Below are positions 1-10,307 of a stretch of DNA of 64,000 nt, one piece after another. Source of the stretch: Styela clava (taxonomy: Eukaryota; Chordata; Ascidiacea; Stolidobranchia; Styelidae). How positions within the stretch are numbered: position 1 is the stretch's first letter; each line of letters opens with the position of its first letter. The stretch is taken from positions 15,987,001 to 16,051,000 of the forward strand of contig NC_135258.1 in NCBI RefSeq assembly GCF_964204865.1, written 5' to 3'. A model generated the notes under the pieces. It was not told where the DNA came from, ran no database searches, and saw nothing but the letters and a program-made list of their open reading frames with translations. The translations under genes and the position numbers were made by a program.

Positions 1-251
1 ACAATGCAAATTTCTCAAAAATACGAAACATCGTTAAATTGACCCAATATTTAAACAAATATTTAAAACTACGCAAGAAAGTAAATTTCCCAGAAATACG
101 GAAAATTGTTAAATTGTTCCGAAATTTAAAGAAGATCTGCCTATGGAGCTCAGAAAATATTTTGGGTATTGATAGCTTGATTCAACATTCCTCCAATCAA
201 ATAAAGAAATTGGGAAAAAATTCGATCAGTTTTCTAACGAAATGCTTTTAA
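1..251 (+). repeat. 180-bp satellite, forward unit(s), cut by window edge
   Basis: AT-rich unit related to the array at 3600-4990, in the same orientation. It ends near 250, where the sequence flips to the opposite orientation. The sense strand of the unit reads as an open frame with the recurrent stretches KIVKL, ICLW and NQIKKL. Confidence 0.85.
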
Positions 252-1850
252 TGCTTTCAAATTTACGTCATTGCGTTGTATCAAAAGCATTGCGTTGGAA
301 AACTGTTCAAGTTTTTTTTTCTAATTTCTTTATTTGATTGGAAAGATGTTAAATCTAGCTATCTACACGCAAAATAATTTTTGAGCCTCAAAGACATTTC
401 TTGTTTAAATTCTGGGTCAATTTAACGATTTTTCGGATTTTTTGTAAATTTACGTTGTTGCGTTGTATAAAAAGCATTTCGTTTCAATTGATTCTTCAAT
501 TGATTGGAAAGATGTTGAATCCAGCTATCCACATCTAAATTATTTTTTAAGCCCCAAAGGCAGATTTTGTTTAAATTTTGGGTTAATTTAACGATTTTTC
601 GGATTTTCAGGAAACTTACGTTATTGCGTTGTATAAAAAGCATTTCGTTGGAAAACTGATCGAGTTTTTTTCTAATTTGTTCATTTGATTGGAAAGATGT
701 TGAATCCAGCTATCCACATCTAAAATATTTTTGAGCCCCAAAGGCAGATTTTGTTTAAATGTTGGGTCAATTTAACGATTTTTCGGATTTTCAGGAAATT
801 TACGTTATTGCGTTGTATATAAAGCATTTCGTTGGAAAACTGATCGAGTTTTTTTTCAATTTCTTCATTTGATTAGAAAAGATTTTGAATGCAGCTAGCT
901 ATCTACACCTAAAATGCTTTTTGAGCCCCAAAGAAAGATCTTGTTTCAATTTTGTGTCAATTTAACAATTTTCCGGATTTTTAGGAAATTTACGTTATTG
1001 CGTTGTATATGGAGCATTTCGTGGAAAACTGATCGATTTTTTTCCAATTTCTTCATTTTATTGAAAAGATGTTGAATCCAGCTATTCACAACTAAAATAT
1101 TTTTTGAGCCCCAAAGACAGATCTTGTTCAAATTTTGGGTCAAATCAACGATTTTTAGGAAATTTACGTTATTGCGTTGTATAAAAAGCATTTTGTTGGA
1201 AGACTGATCTAGTTTTTTTCCAATTTCTTTATTTGATTGGGAAGATTTTGAATCTAGCTATCCTCACCCAAAATAATTTTTGAGCCCCAGCGGCAGTTCT
1301 TGTTTCAATTTTGTGTCAATTTAACGATTTTTCGGATTTTTAGGAAATTTACGTTATTGCGTTGTATAAAAAGCATTTCATTAGAAAACTGATCAAGTTT
1401 TTTTCCAATTTCTTTATTTGATTGAAAAGATGTTGAATCCAGCTATCCACACCTAAAATATTTTTTGAGCCCCAAAGGAAGATCTTGTTAAAATTTTGGG
1501 TCAATTTAACGATTTTTCGGATTTTCAGGAAATTCACTGTATTGCGTTGTATAAAAAGCATTTCGTTGGAAAACTGATCGACTTTTTTTTTCCGATTCCG
1601 TCATTTGATTGGAAAGATGTTGAATTCAGCTATCTAAATATTTTTTGAGCCCCAAAAGCGGATCATGTTCAAATTTCGGGTCAATATAACGATCTTTCGT
1701 ATATCTGTGAAATTAACGTAATAGCGTTCTATTTGAAGCATTTATTTGGAAAACAGATAACGTTTTTTTCCCAATTTCTTTATTTGATTGGAAAGATTTT
1801 GAATTCAGCTCGGATCTTGTGAAATTTACGTTATTGCGTTTTTATTGAAA
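252..1850 (-). repeat. 180-bp satellite, reverse-oriented array
   Basis: About eight units, marked by the recurring GAGCCCCAAAG near 383, 550, 732, 921, 1105, 1280, 1466 and 1646, so spacing is 167-189 bases. Other landmarks recurring in each unit are TTACGTTATTGCGTTGTAT and AAGCATTTCGTTGGAAAAC. It is head-to-head with the forward unit at 1-251. Many units stay open on the minus strand for a ~60-residue peptide repeat. Confidence 0.9.
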
Positions 1851-1969
1851 AGTATTTATACAACATTTTATTGCACAACTTACATAATTTTATTAGAGTA
1901 TATATTCTTACTTTATTCACATCAGACTGGATACTGTATTTATACACAAAAATTGTTGGACCGCATTTA

Positions 1970-3055
1970 CTTGGACCTGGACCAATCGTCAATTTATACA
2001 AAAATTGCCGAAAAAACATATTTTGCCCCCAAAAATAAGAATCACATCTTCCCCCCATACAATCTTTTTCAAACTCGTTGTATTAACACCTTAATATATT
2101 TACTTGTACTGGTCTTGTGTGAATGGTGGGACCGTTATTGTAAGATTCTTATTTTTGGAGTCGAAACATGACTTTTCAGCAATTTTTGCATAAATTGACG
2201 ATTTGAGCAGGTTTAAACAAGATTAAGTATATCTTCCCCCCATGGAATCTTTTTCAAACTCGTTGTATAAACACTTTAATATAATTACTCGTACTGGTCT
2301 TGTGTAAATGGTGAGACCGTAATTGTAAGATTATTATTTTTAAGAACAAAATGTGTTTTTTAGGAATTTTTGTATAACTTGACGATTGGGCCAGATTTGA
2401 ACGAGAATAAATATATCTTCCCCCCATACAATCTTTTTCAAACTCGTTGTATAAACACCTTAATATAATTACTTGTACTGGATTTGTGTAAATTGTGGGA
2501 CCGTAATCGTAACACATTTATTTTTTGGGCAAAATATGTCCCCCCCCCCCCCATATATACAATCTTTTTCAAACTCGTTGTATAAACACATTGATATGTC
2601 TAATTTCACTGGTCTTGTGTAAATGGTGGGACCGTGATTGTGAGATTCCTATTTTGGGGGTCAAAACATGTCTTTTCAGCAATTTTTGTATAAATTGACG
2701 ATTTGGGCAGGTGTAAACGAGATTAAGGATATCTTTCCCCTATACAATCAATTTTTTGCAAAATCGTTGTAAAAAGACCCTAATATATTTACTATTACTG
2801 GCCGTGTGTAAATGAGGGGATAGTGATTGTAAGCCCTCTGTTTTTTCTTGGGGGGGAGGAATATGTCTTTTTGTCATTTTTTTTTTAAATTGACGTTCGG
2901 GGATCGTTTATACGTGAATAAGTACCCCTTTCATTCATACAATTTTTGACAAACCCGTTGTGTTTAGTTCTTGTTTCAATCACTTTTACTAGTTTTTCGT
3001 TAAATAGGCGAGCAGATTTGTAAGAGACTTATATTTGGTGGAGATTGGAGAACTA
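1970..3055. repeat. Second satellite, ~186-bp unit, about six copies
   Basis: The landmark ACTCGTTGTA(T)AAACAC recurs near 2072, 2257, 2442, 2572, 2762 and 2952. The ~130-bp step before 2572 reflects a shortened unit. Each unit also holds a C-rich run (CTTCCCCCCATACAATC) and GGTGGGACCGT.AT.GTAAG. The last two units are more diverged. No coding potential is evident. Confidence 0.85.
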
Positions 3056-3599
3056 TGATTTTTGGCGATTATTCACAATTTATTTGATGAATCTGGCAAC
3101 GCATTAAGCATCAGCTGGTTTTGCATCGATGTATTTTTCGTAAACTCTCGCATCGCTCAATTGAAATCTGAGTTCTGCCAATGGCGATCGGCGCTTTCAA
3201 AAACGAGAGAGATGTCTGTTAGGGTAACCTTGGTTTTCAGAAGACCCCAAAACCGCCCTTGCGCTTGTCTGTGGGACGAAACGTACCGTTACCATGCCGA
3301 AAGTTTGTAAACCGTTCAACTAACTCTGTAACTGCTGGTTGATTACAACTACCTCAACCATCAAATCCATACCGGTACTCAATACATCTGAAACAAATGA
3401 CTGGCTGGATAATCCCGTTGCCGGTGTCGGGCCATTGTCACGTCAGCGAAATGCTAGCGAAATCCTACAGAAAAATATACGATGTCATAAAAGTGTGTTT
3501 CCACTTTGCGAAGTATTTCTAATTAATAGCCACGGAAAGGTAGAGTTGTAGTTATTATTATGTAGCATCTGATAACACAGAGCATTTATGATTAAAGAG
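3056..3599. other. Non-genic spacer with a SINE-tail-like piece
   Basis: No gene seen. Bases ~3335-3480 resemble the 3' part of the tRNA-type SINE found elsewhere here (CCATCAAATCCAT, GACTGGCTGGATAATCCCGT). They also recur in inverted orientation around 6795-6890, which shares CTAGCGAAATGCTAGCGAAA on the opposite strand. Confidence 0.5.
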
Positions 3600-4990
3600 A
3601 AAGTTCAACAAAATTCATTTGATACAACAAAATAACGTAAATTTCTCAAAAAAAAAAATCGAAAATATTCCTAAATTTACACTAAATTTAATCAAGATCT
3701 GCTTTTGGGGCTCAAAAATATTTTGTGTATGGATAGCTAGATTCAACATCTTTCCAATCAAATAAAGAAATTGAAAAAAAAACCAAGCAGTTTTCTAACG
3801 AAATGCTTTTAATACACCTAATACAATGCAATAATGTAAATTTTTCAAAAATACTAAATATCGCTAAATTGACCCGAAATTTAAACAAGAACTACCTTTG
3901 GGGCTCAAAAAATATTTTGGGGACAGATAGCTGCATTAAACATCTTTTCAATCAAATAAAGAAATTGGAAAAAAATTTTGATCAGTTTTCTAACGCAATG
4001 CTTTTAAAACTACGCAAGACAGTAAATTTTACAGAAATACGAAAAATTGTTAAATTGCCCCGAAATTCAAACAAGATCTGCCTTTGGGGCACAAAAAATA
4101 TTTTGGGTATGGATAGCTGGATTCAAAATCTTTCTAATGAAATAAAGAAATTGGGAAATATTCAATCAGTTTTCTAACGAAATGCTTTTAATACAACGTA
4201 ATAATGTAAATTTCACAGAAATACGTAAAATCGATAAAATTGACCCAAAATTTGAGCAAGATCCGCCTTTGGGGCTCAAAAAACATTTTGTGTATGGATA
4301 GCCGGATTCAACATCTTTCCAATCAAGTGAAGAAATTGGAAAAAAATCGATTAGTTTCCCAACGAAATGCTTTTAATACAATGCAACCATGCAAATTTCT
4401 CAATAATACGAAACATCGTTAAATTGATCCAAAATTTAAACAAGAACTACCTTCGGGCTCAAAAAATATTTTGTGCACGGATAGCTGCATTCAACATATT
4501 TCCAATCAAATACATCCATTGGAAAAAATTGAATCAGTTATCTAACGCAATGCTTTTAAAACTACGCAAGAACGTAAAATTCACAGAAATACGGAAAATC
4601 GTTAAATTGACCCAAAATTTCAACAATATTCGCCTTGGGCTCAAAATTCATTTTTGTGTATAAATAACTGGATTCAACATCTCTCCAATCAAATAAAGAA
4701 AAATGAAAAAAAAACTCGATCAGTTTTCTAACGAAATGCTTTTAATACAATGCAACAATGCAAATTTCTCAAAAATACGAAACATCGTTAAATTGACCCA
4801 ATATTTAAACAAATATTTAAAACTACGCAAGAAAGTAAATTTCACAGAAATACGGAAAATTGTTAAATTGTTCCGAAATTTAAAGAAGATCTGCCTATGG
4901 AGCTCAGAAAATATTTTGGGTATTGATAGCTTGATTCAACATTCCTCCAATCAAATAAAGAAATTGGGAAAAAATTCGATCAGTTTTCTA
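3600..4990 (+). repeat. 180-bp satellite, forward-oriented array
   Basis: About seven units. The landmark ATGCTTTTAA recurs near 3805, 3999, 4182, 4368, 4551 and 4736. It is the reverse complement family of the 5005-6595 array and meets it head-to-head near 5000, so the two together could fold into a hairpin with arms over 1.3 kb. Open translation runs across units on the plus strand (for example 3803-4177). Confidence 0.9.
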
Positions 4991-6723
4991 ACGAAATGCT
5001 TTTAATGCTTTCAAATTTACGTCATTGCGTTGTATCAAAAGCATTGCGTTGGAAAACTGTTCAAGTTTTTTTTTCTAATTTCTTTATTTGATTGGAAAGA
5101 TGTTAAATCTAGCTATCTACACGCAAAATAATTTTTGGGCCTCAAAGACATTTCTTGTTTAAATTCTGGGTCAATTTAACGATTTTTCGGATTTTTTGTA
5201 AATTTACGTTGTTGCGTTGTATAAAAAGCATTTCGTTTCAATTGATTCTTCAATTGATTGGAAAGATGTTGAATCCAGCTATCCACATCTAAATTATTTT
5301 TTAAGCCCCAAAGGCAGATTTTGTTTAAATTTTGGGTTAATTTAACGATTTTTCGGATTTTCAGGAAACTTACGTTATTGCGTTGTATAAAAAGCATTTC
5401 GTTGGAAAACTGATCGAGTTTTTTTCCAATTTGTTCATTTGATTGGAAAGATGTTGAATCCAGCTATCCACATCTAAAATATTTTTGAGCCCCAAAGGCA
5501 GATTTTGTTTAAATGTTGGGTCAATTTAACGATTTTTCGGATTTTCAGGAAATTTACGTTATTGCGTTGTATATAAAGCATTTCGTTGGAAAACTGATCG
5601 AGTTTTTTTTCAATTTCTTCATTTGATTGGAAAAGATTTTGAATGCAGCTAGCTATCTACACCTAAAATGCTTTTTGAGCCCCAAAGAAAGATCTTGTTT
5701 CAATTTTGTGTCAATTTAACAATTTTCCGGATTTTTAGGAAATTTACGTTATTGCGTTGTATATGGAGCATTTCGTGGAAAACTGATCGATTTTTTTCCA
5801 ATTTCTTCATTTTATTGAAAAGATGTTGAATCCAGCTATTCACAACTAAAATATTTTTTGAGCCCCAAAGACAGATCTTGTTCAAATTTTGGGTCAAATC
5901 AACGATTTTTAGGAAATTTACGTTATTGCGTTGTATAAAAAGCATTTTGTTGGAAGACTGATCTAGTTTTTTTCCAATTTCTTCATTTGATTGGGAAGAT
6001 TTTGAATCTAGCTATCCTCACCCAAAATAATTTTTGAGCCCCAGCGGCAGTTCTTGTTTCAATTTTGTGTCAATTTAACGATTTTCCGGATTTTTAGGAA
6101 ATTTACGTTATTGCGTTGTATAAAAAGCATTTCATTAGAAAACTGATCAAGTTTTTTTTCCAATTTCTTTATTTGATTGAAAAGATGTTGAATCCAGCTA
6201 TCCACACCTAAAATATTTTTTGAGCCCCAAAGGAAGATCTTGTTAAAATTTTGGGTCAATTTAACGATTTTTCGGATTTTCAGGAAATTCACTGTATTGC
6301 GTTGTATAAAAAGCATTTCGTTGGAAAACTGATCGACTTTTTTTTTCCGATTCCGTCATTTGATTGGAAAGATGTTGAATTCAGCTATCTAAATATTTTT
6401 TGAGCCCCAAAAGCGGATCATGTTCAAATTTCGGGTCAATATAACGATCTTTCGTATATCTGTGAAATTAACGTAATAGCGTTCTATTTGAAGCATTTAT
6501 TTGGAAAACAGATAACGTTTTTTTCCCAATTTCTTTATTTGATTGGAAAGATTTTGAATTCAGCTCGGATCTTGTGAAATTTACGTTATTGCGTTTTTAT
6601 TGAAAAGTATTTATACAACATTTTATTGCACAACTTACATAATTTTATTAGAGTATATATTCTTACTTTATTCACATCAGACTGGATACTGTATTTATAC
6701 ACAAAAATTGTTGGACCGCATTT
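4755..6723. repeat. Direct duplication, second copy
   Basis: Near-identical to 1-1969. In this copy the flank after 6723 is unique sequence (AAATTTTAGAACAATTG) rather than the second satellite. The bounds therefore mark a breakpoint at the satellite edge. Confidence 0.9.
5005..6595 (-). repeat. 180-bp satellite, reverse-oriented array
   Basis: Eight or so units, the duplicate of the array at 252-1850, with the same order of divergent units. Minus-strand open frames of 70-85 codons (for example 6059-6316) repeat a MLFIQRNNVNFLKIRKIVKL-type segment once per unit. Confidence 0.9.
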
Positions 6724-8250
6724 ACTTAAATTTTAGAACAATTGATTTATTTTTTATTCATAAATTTTATAAAGAAACTCTTTTTATGACATCGTATTTT
6801 TGGGCAGCAGGATTTCGCTAGCATTTCGCTAGCGTGACAGAGATCACCAGCCAGTCTACTGATTAATGAGTACTGGTATAGCCTATGCCTGTATGAGCAA
6901 ATGATAACTGGCATGATACACCATATGATCAAGCCTTCTTTTCAGTTTTTCATTTCTCCTGGGATAAAACTGGAATATGAGAATCAATGACATTAAACAA
7001 CATGATAGGCAACTCTGACGTCACTCCATAAGACTACCGGCGAAAGATTGTATTTCATGATACGCTCCAATGCACATATTTTTCGTCGCCTTTCGCGACC
7101 GTTTTCGCTCGCTTTTGCTACTCGGCGTCTTCTTTACGTGTAGTACCTGCCTTTTTGCGCCTGTAACAAAAAAAAATAATCTCTATATCTAAGAAGTTTT
7201 GCTCACTTGGCAAGTTGGAATGGCAGACAAGCTGTAGAGAGTAATTCTGGACATCATAGACGTTTTTTTTTATCAGAGAAGATTACAAGCGCGATAGCGT
7301 AAAGATTTGTGTGGAACATTTTGCAGATAATGACAAAGTTCAAAGTTAGTAATTTTAATGTTTGCGCTTGAAATTGAAATTTCATTTAAAGAGGGTGTCA
7401 TACGAAACAGCAAAACTGTTTTTACTTCTCCTAACGGTGCTGTGATACAATTCCATAACACAAAGTTTGCACCTATCGAACTTGCTTTAGTAGGTGAATT
7501 TATTAGACATATTACATATTCAGTTAATCGTAGGTAACATTGCTGGTACATAATGCCTCGTAGATAGGTTTGTGTCTAAATTTAGAAATTTAGCTCATAG
7601 CCCACTAATTAATATTATCTTCTATGCAGGAGGTTGCAGAACTGAAACTTAACTTGCAGCCTTACCCATCAGCTGACGATGCTCATTTAGTTTGGCTCCA
7701 GCAAGTCTTCATGAAAGACTTGTGTGAATGGAAACTACCCATATGTTTTTCTTTCCTCCGATTTTAGAAGACAAATTTAACAAAAATTTGAGGGATTTCG
7801 CATATAATTCTCATTGATTGTTAGCTGTTTATAATTCCTATTAATTGTGAATTCTGATTATAACAAAGAGTTAAAAAAATTTTCACGTAATTCACTGGCA
7901 CCTTTTTCTTGTCAATACTCCAAGCTGACACATTGAGATACATCATGACAGAAAATACGAGTTAAAGATATGTATGACCATCACATGGTAATTAAAATTG
8001 AAAAAAAAAATTAATAGGGGCTGTGGAGTATGAAAGGTTCAAGACAAAGAAAAGTTCATAGCTCATGAACACTCAATTTTGCCTTTATTGCTTTGTGAAG
8101 GCAATATATTTCGAGTGGCTGAATTGGTTTATCTTTATGATAGCAACGATTTTGTATTTAATATAGCGAGATTTTTTTTTCAATTTAATTGAAGTGATAT
8201 TATTTCCCAAAGCAATGCTTGAATCGTCTAGAATCTACTCTAGATGGATC
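6724..8250. other. Intergenic sequence, no intact gene
   Basis: Bases ~6800-6890 are an inverted relative of 3340-3480. Bases ~6975-7090 contain GACATTAAACAACATGAT and GATACGCTCCAATGCACATA. They recur inverted at ~9615-9760, and include a CRE-like TGACGTCA near 7018. Beyond the possible THAP-like exon listed separately, nothing else is supported. Confidence 0.5.
7276..7347 (+). pseudogene. Possible THAP-like zinc-finger exon fragment
   Basis: A short plus-strand frame reads REDYKRDSVKICVEHFADND. This resembles the C-x2-H end of THAP domains (family pattern CSEHF), where Cys and His bind zinc in DNA-binding proteins and P-type transposases. It is preceded by a polypyrimidine-AG and ends at an in-frame stop 17 bases after the motif. 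The expected N-terminal CxxC half is not found upstream. A further open stretch at ~7363-7530 (EISFKEGVIRNSKTVF) might be another exon. Chance resemblance is possible. Confidence 0.3.
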
Positions 8251-8335
8251 AGTGGTGTCAAACTCATGGGGTTTCGAGAGCCGCATTGCATTTTGAAAAT
8301 TGTAAAAAAGGCCGCAAACAGTTTTTGATAATGTA
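8250..8335 (+). mobile_element. hAT-type terminus fragment
   Basis: CAGTGGTGTCAAACTCATGG followed by a GAGAGCCGCAT stretch resembles the terminal repeat seen in many hAT elements (CAGKGGTGTCAAAC..GGCCGCAT). No matching opposite end (GTTTGACACC.CTG) was found in the next 2 kb, so this is probably a solo or truncated end. Confidence 0.5.
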
Positions 8336-10307
8336 TACTTGAAAGATATTTTTAAGATAGTTTTAGTTTGTGACATATATTGTGATGCAACTAAACAGTT
8401 TGATTAAGTTTTATTATTTTCTTCAATTTCAAATGCAATTACATATTAATATTTGCATTCCACTATTATTGCAAGTTGCTGTATTTATTACAAAAAATCA
8501 TAAAATTCTATGTACATCCATCAAAATCATTTTTGAACAAGCTTTGGATAAGGAAAGAATAATACATACACTAAAAATGATTTAATCTAAATATATGGAC
8601 CTAAAATTAACAAAAATGCTACAGTATAAACTTAATGTTTTTTTAATTACATTTGTCCTGACGTTTGGCATCTTTGTTGTGTCACCAGCATACTAGGGCC
8701 GTAATCCTCCTTTTCCACAGCTGTTTTAAGTATGTCTGGCGTGTTTTGTGCTTTTTTACAAATAAGACTTAGACTTATAAAAGCTTACAATTTGGAATTT
8801 TTGTTATTTTCCTCAAGTCCTGCAGGATGTGGGGACCATACACAACTCTACCGGAGGATCAAATGTCTTTGCATGCCTCCATTGATTGTTCTTCTATTGC
8901 AAACATTCATGGAGTACTCTGATTATATTTATTTGAACCACACTGTCACTGATGTGTCGCCAGACTTCTGATATCTCCTCTTCTGCTACAGTTGTCCTGT
9001 GAATAAATAATAGGAAAATGAGGTTAGACGAATAGTTAAAAGTTTTGCTTTATATCGGCTTAATTTCTTGATTGATATACTTACTATTTTTGCTATTGCC
9101 TCTTGTGCTGCAGGAGTCTCACAATGCTTACCCAAGTTTGTCCACAACTTTCACATCTGAAGAAAGAGAGATTTATTAAGTTTCGTTAAGAATAAATAAA
9201 TAATGTCTATATGATTTAGAATGGAAAAGCTAATAAATCCAGTATCTCATGTTTTATGTAAAAAATGTTTTACTGAATTTGGTATATAAACCAACTAATA
9301 AAGGGGTTTAGTCAGAAAATTACAAGCATTCGTGGCTCCAAATACTTGAGAGATCAGACTATACAATATAGGCCGGTATGAGTGAAATGTACTGAATTAA
9401 TAACTTCGTAGTATTTGGCAAAAGCTGGCTTTTCCACATGTACTTAACAGTGCGATGCCCGGGTGTGATATACAACAATAGTATTCACCTTACCTTTTTC
9501 CGATTTTTTTTACCTCAGCTTTCCAAAATATCATTAAAATCGACAACAACTGTCAAAGCAGGCACGAACACCATCCGTGCTATGCCTTGGAAACAGCACA
9601 CATCTGCTCGTTTTCGTCTCGTCAAGTATGTGCATTGGAGCGTGCTATTGGATACGATCTTCGGCAAAAAATGCCGCAGTTGCGCATCATGTTGTTTAAT
9701 GTCATTGATGAGAATAGATAGGTAGATTTTATTTCGATTCATTCGCAAAAAATAAAACAATAGCCTACACAAAAAAGGGAATGACGAGGAATCTGGAAAG
9801 TGAACAAAACCTAAAAATAAGTTTATAGGTAACGTATTAAACGTGTTCAGTCACCGAAGAAAGAAGAAAACAAATCACAACAAAAATAAACATGAATATA
9901 AACGGTTGGTCAATATTCAGGTGTCTAACTTTATAATCAAGTTACGTGCAATTGTTTACAAACAAATTAGTGAACTGAATAGCGGGTGTGTGTGCGATGT
10001 CTGAGACGGCATGTAAACAAACAACGAACTAAAGACCATGTACGGATTATGTTCGTGTTCGTGACGATAAATACTGAAATAAGAGAAATACACAGCCTGC
10101 AGATATACCCAAACAAAATGATTTGAATGTTATTTTTCCTCTATGTTTGGTACATTTGTAGTCTTGTTTTTCTATGTAGCTAGATTCAACTTATATTTGG
10201 GCCCAACGTAATAGTGTCTTTGGCTCGTAATCATTGATTCAAGTGTTGTTTGTGAGATTTTCCAGGTTGCCTTAATCTTTGGGCTTATTATAGCTGTATA
10301 GTGAAAT
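8336..10307. other. Intergenic region upstream of HENMT1
   Basis: No complete gene. Bases ~9615-9760 are an inverted copy of 6975-7090. On the minus strand two stretches look exon-like: ~9100-9160, ending at a GTAAGT donor, and ~8895-8995, after a CACAG acceptor. Their frames do not join, so they are treated as remnants. The HENMT1 promoter should lie near 10.0-10.3 kb; no TATA box or known motif was identified. Confidence 0.5.

Larger units (their letters stand above)
1..1969. repeat. Direct duplication, first copy
   Basis: Matches 4755-6723 base for base apart from scattered single differences, at an offset of 4754-4755. It starts at or before the window edge. The match stops abruptly after the shared stretch around GGACCGCATTTACTT, exactly where the second satellite begins in this copy. 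It could be a recent duplication or an assembly artefact. Confidence 0.9.

Noticed and set aside
3600..6595. CRISPR-like or centromeric array
   Set aside because: Units of ~180 bp are contiguous with no unique spacers, and the sequence is eukaryotic. A centromeric role cannot be judged from a few kilobases.
8895..9160. Two minus-strand exon-like stretches (AKI before a GTAAGT donor; TTVAEEEISEVWRHISDSVV after CACAG)
   Set aside because: Reading phases do not match across the intron, and the first has an in-frame stop near its acceptor. Probably a gene relic or chance.
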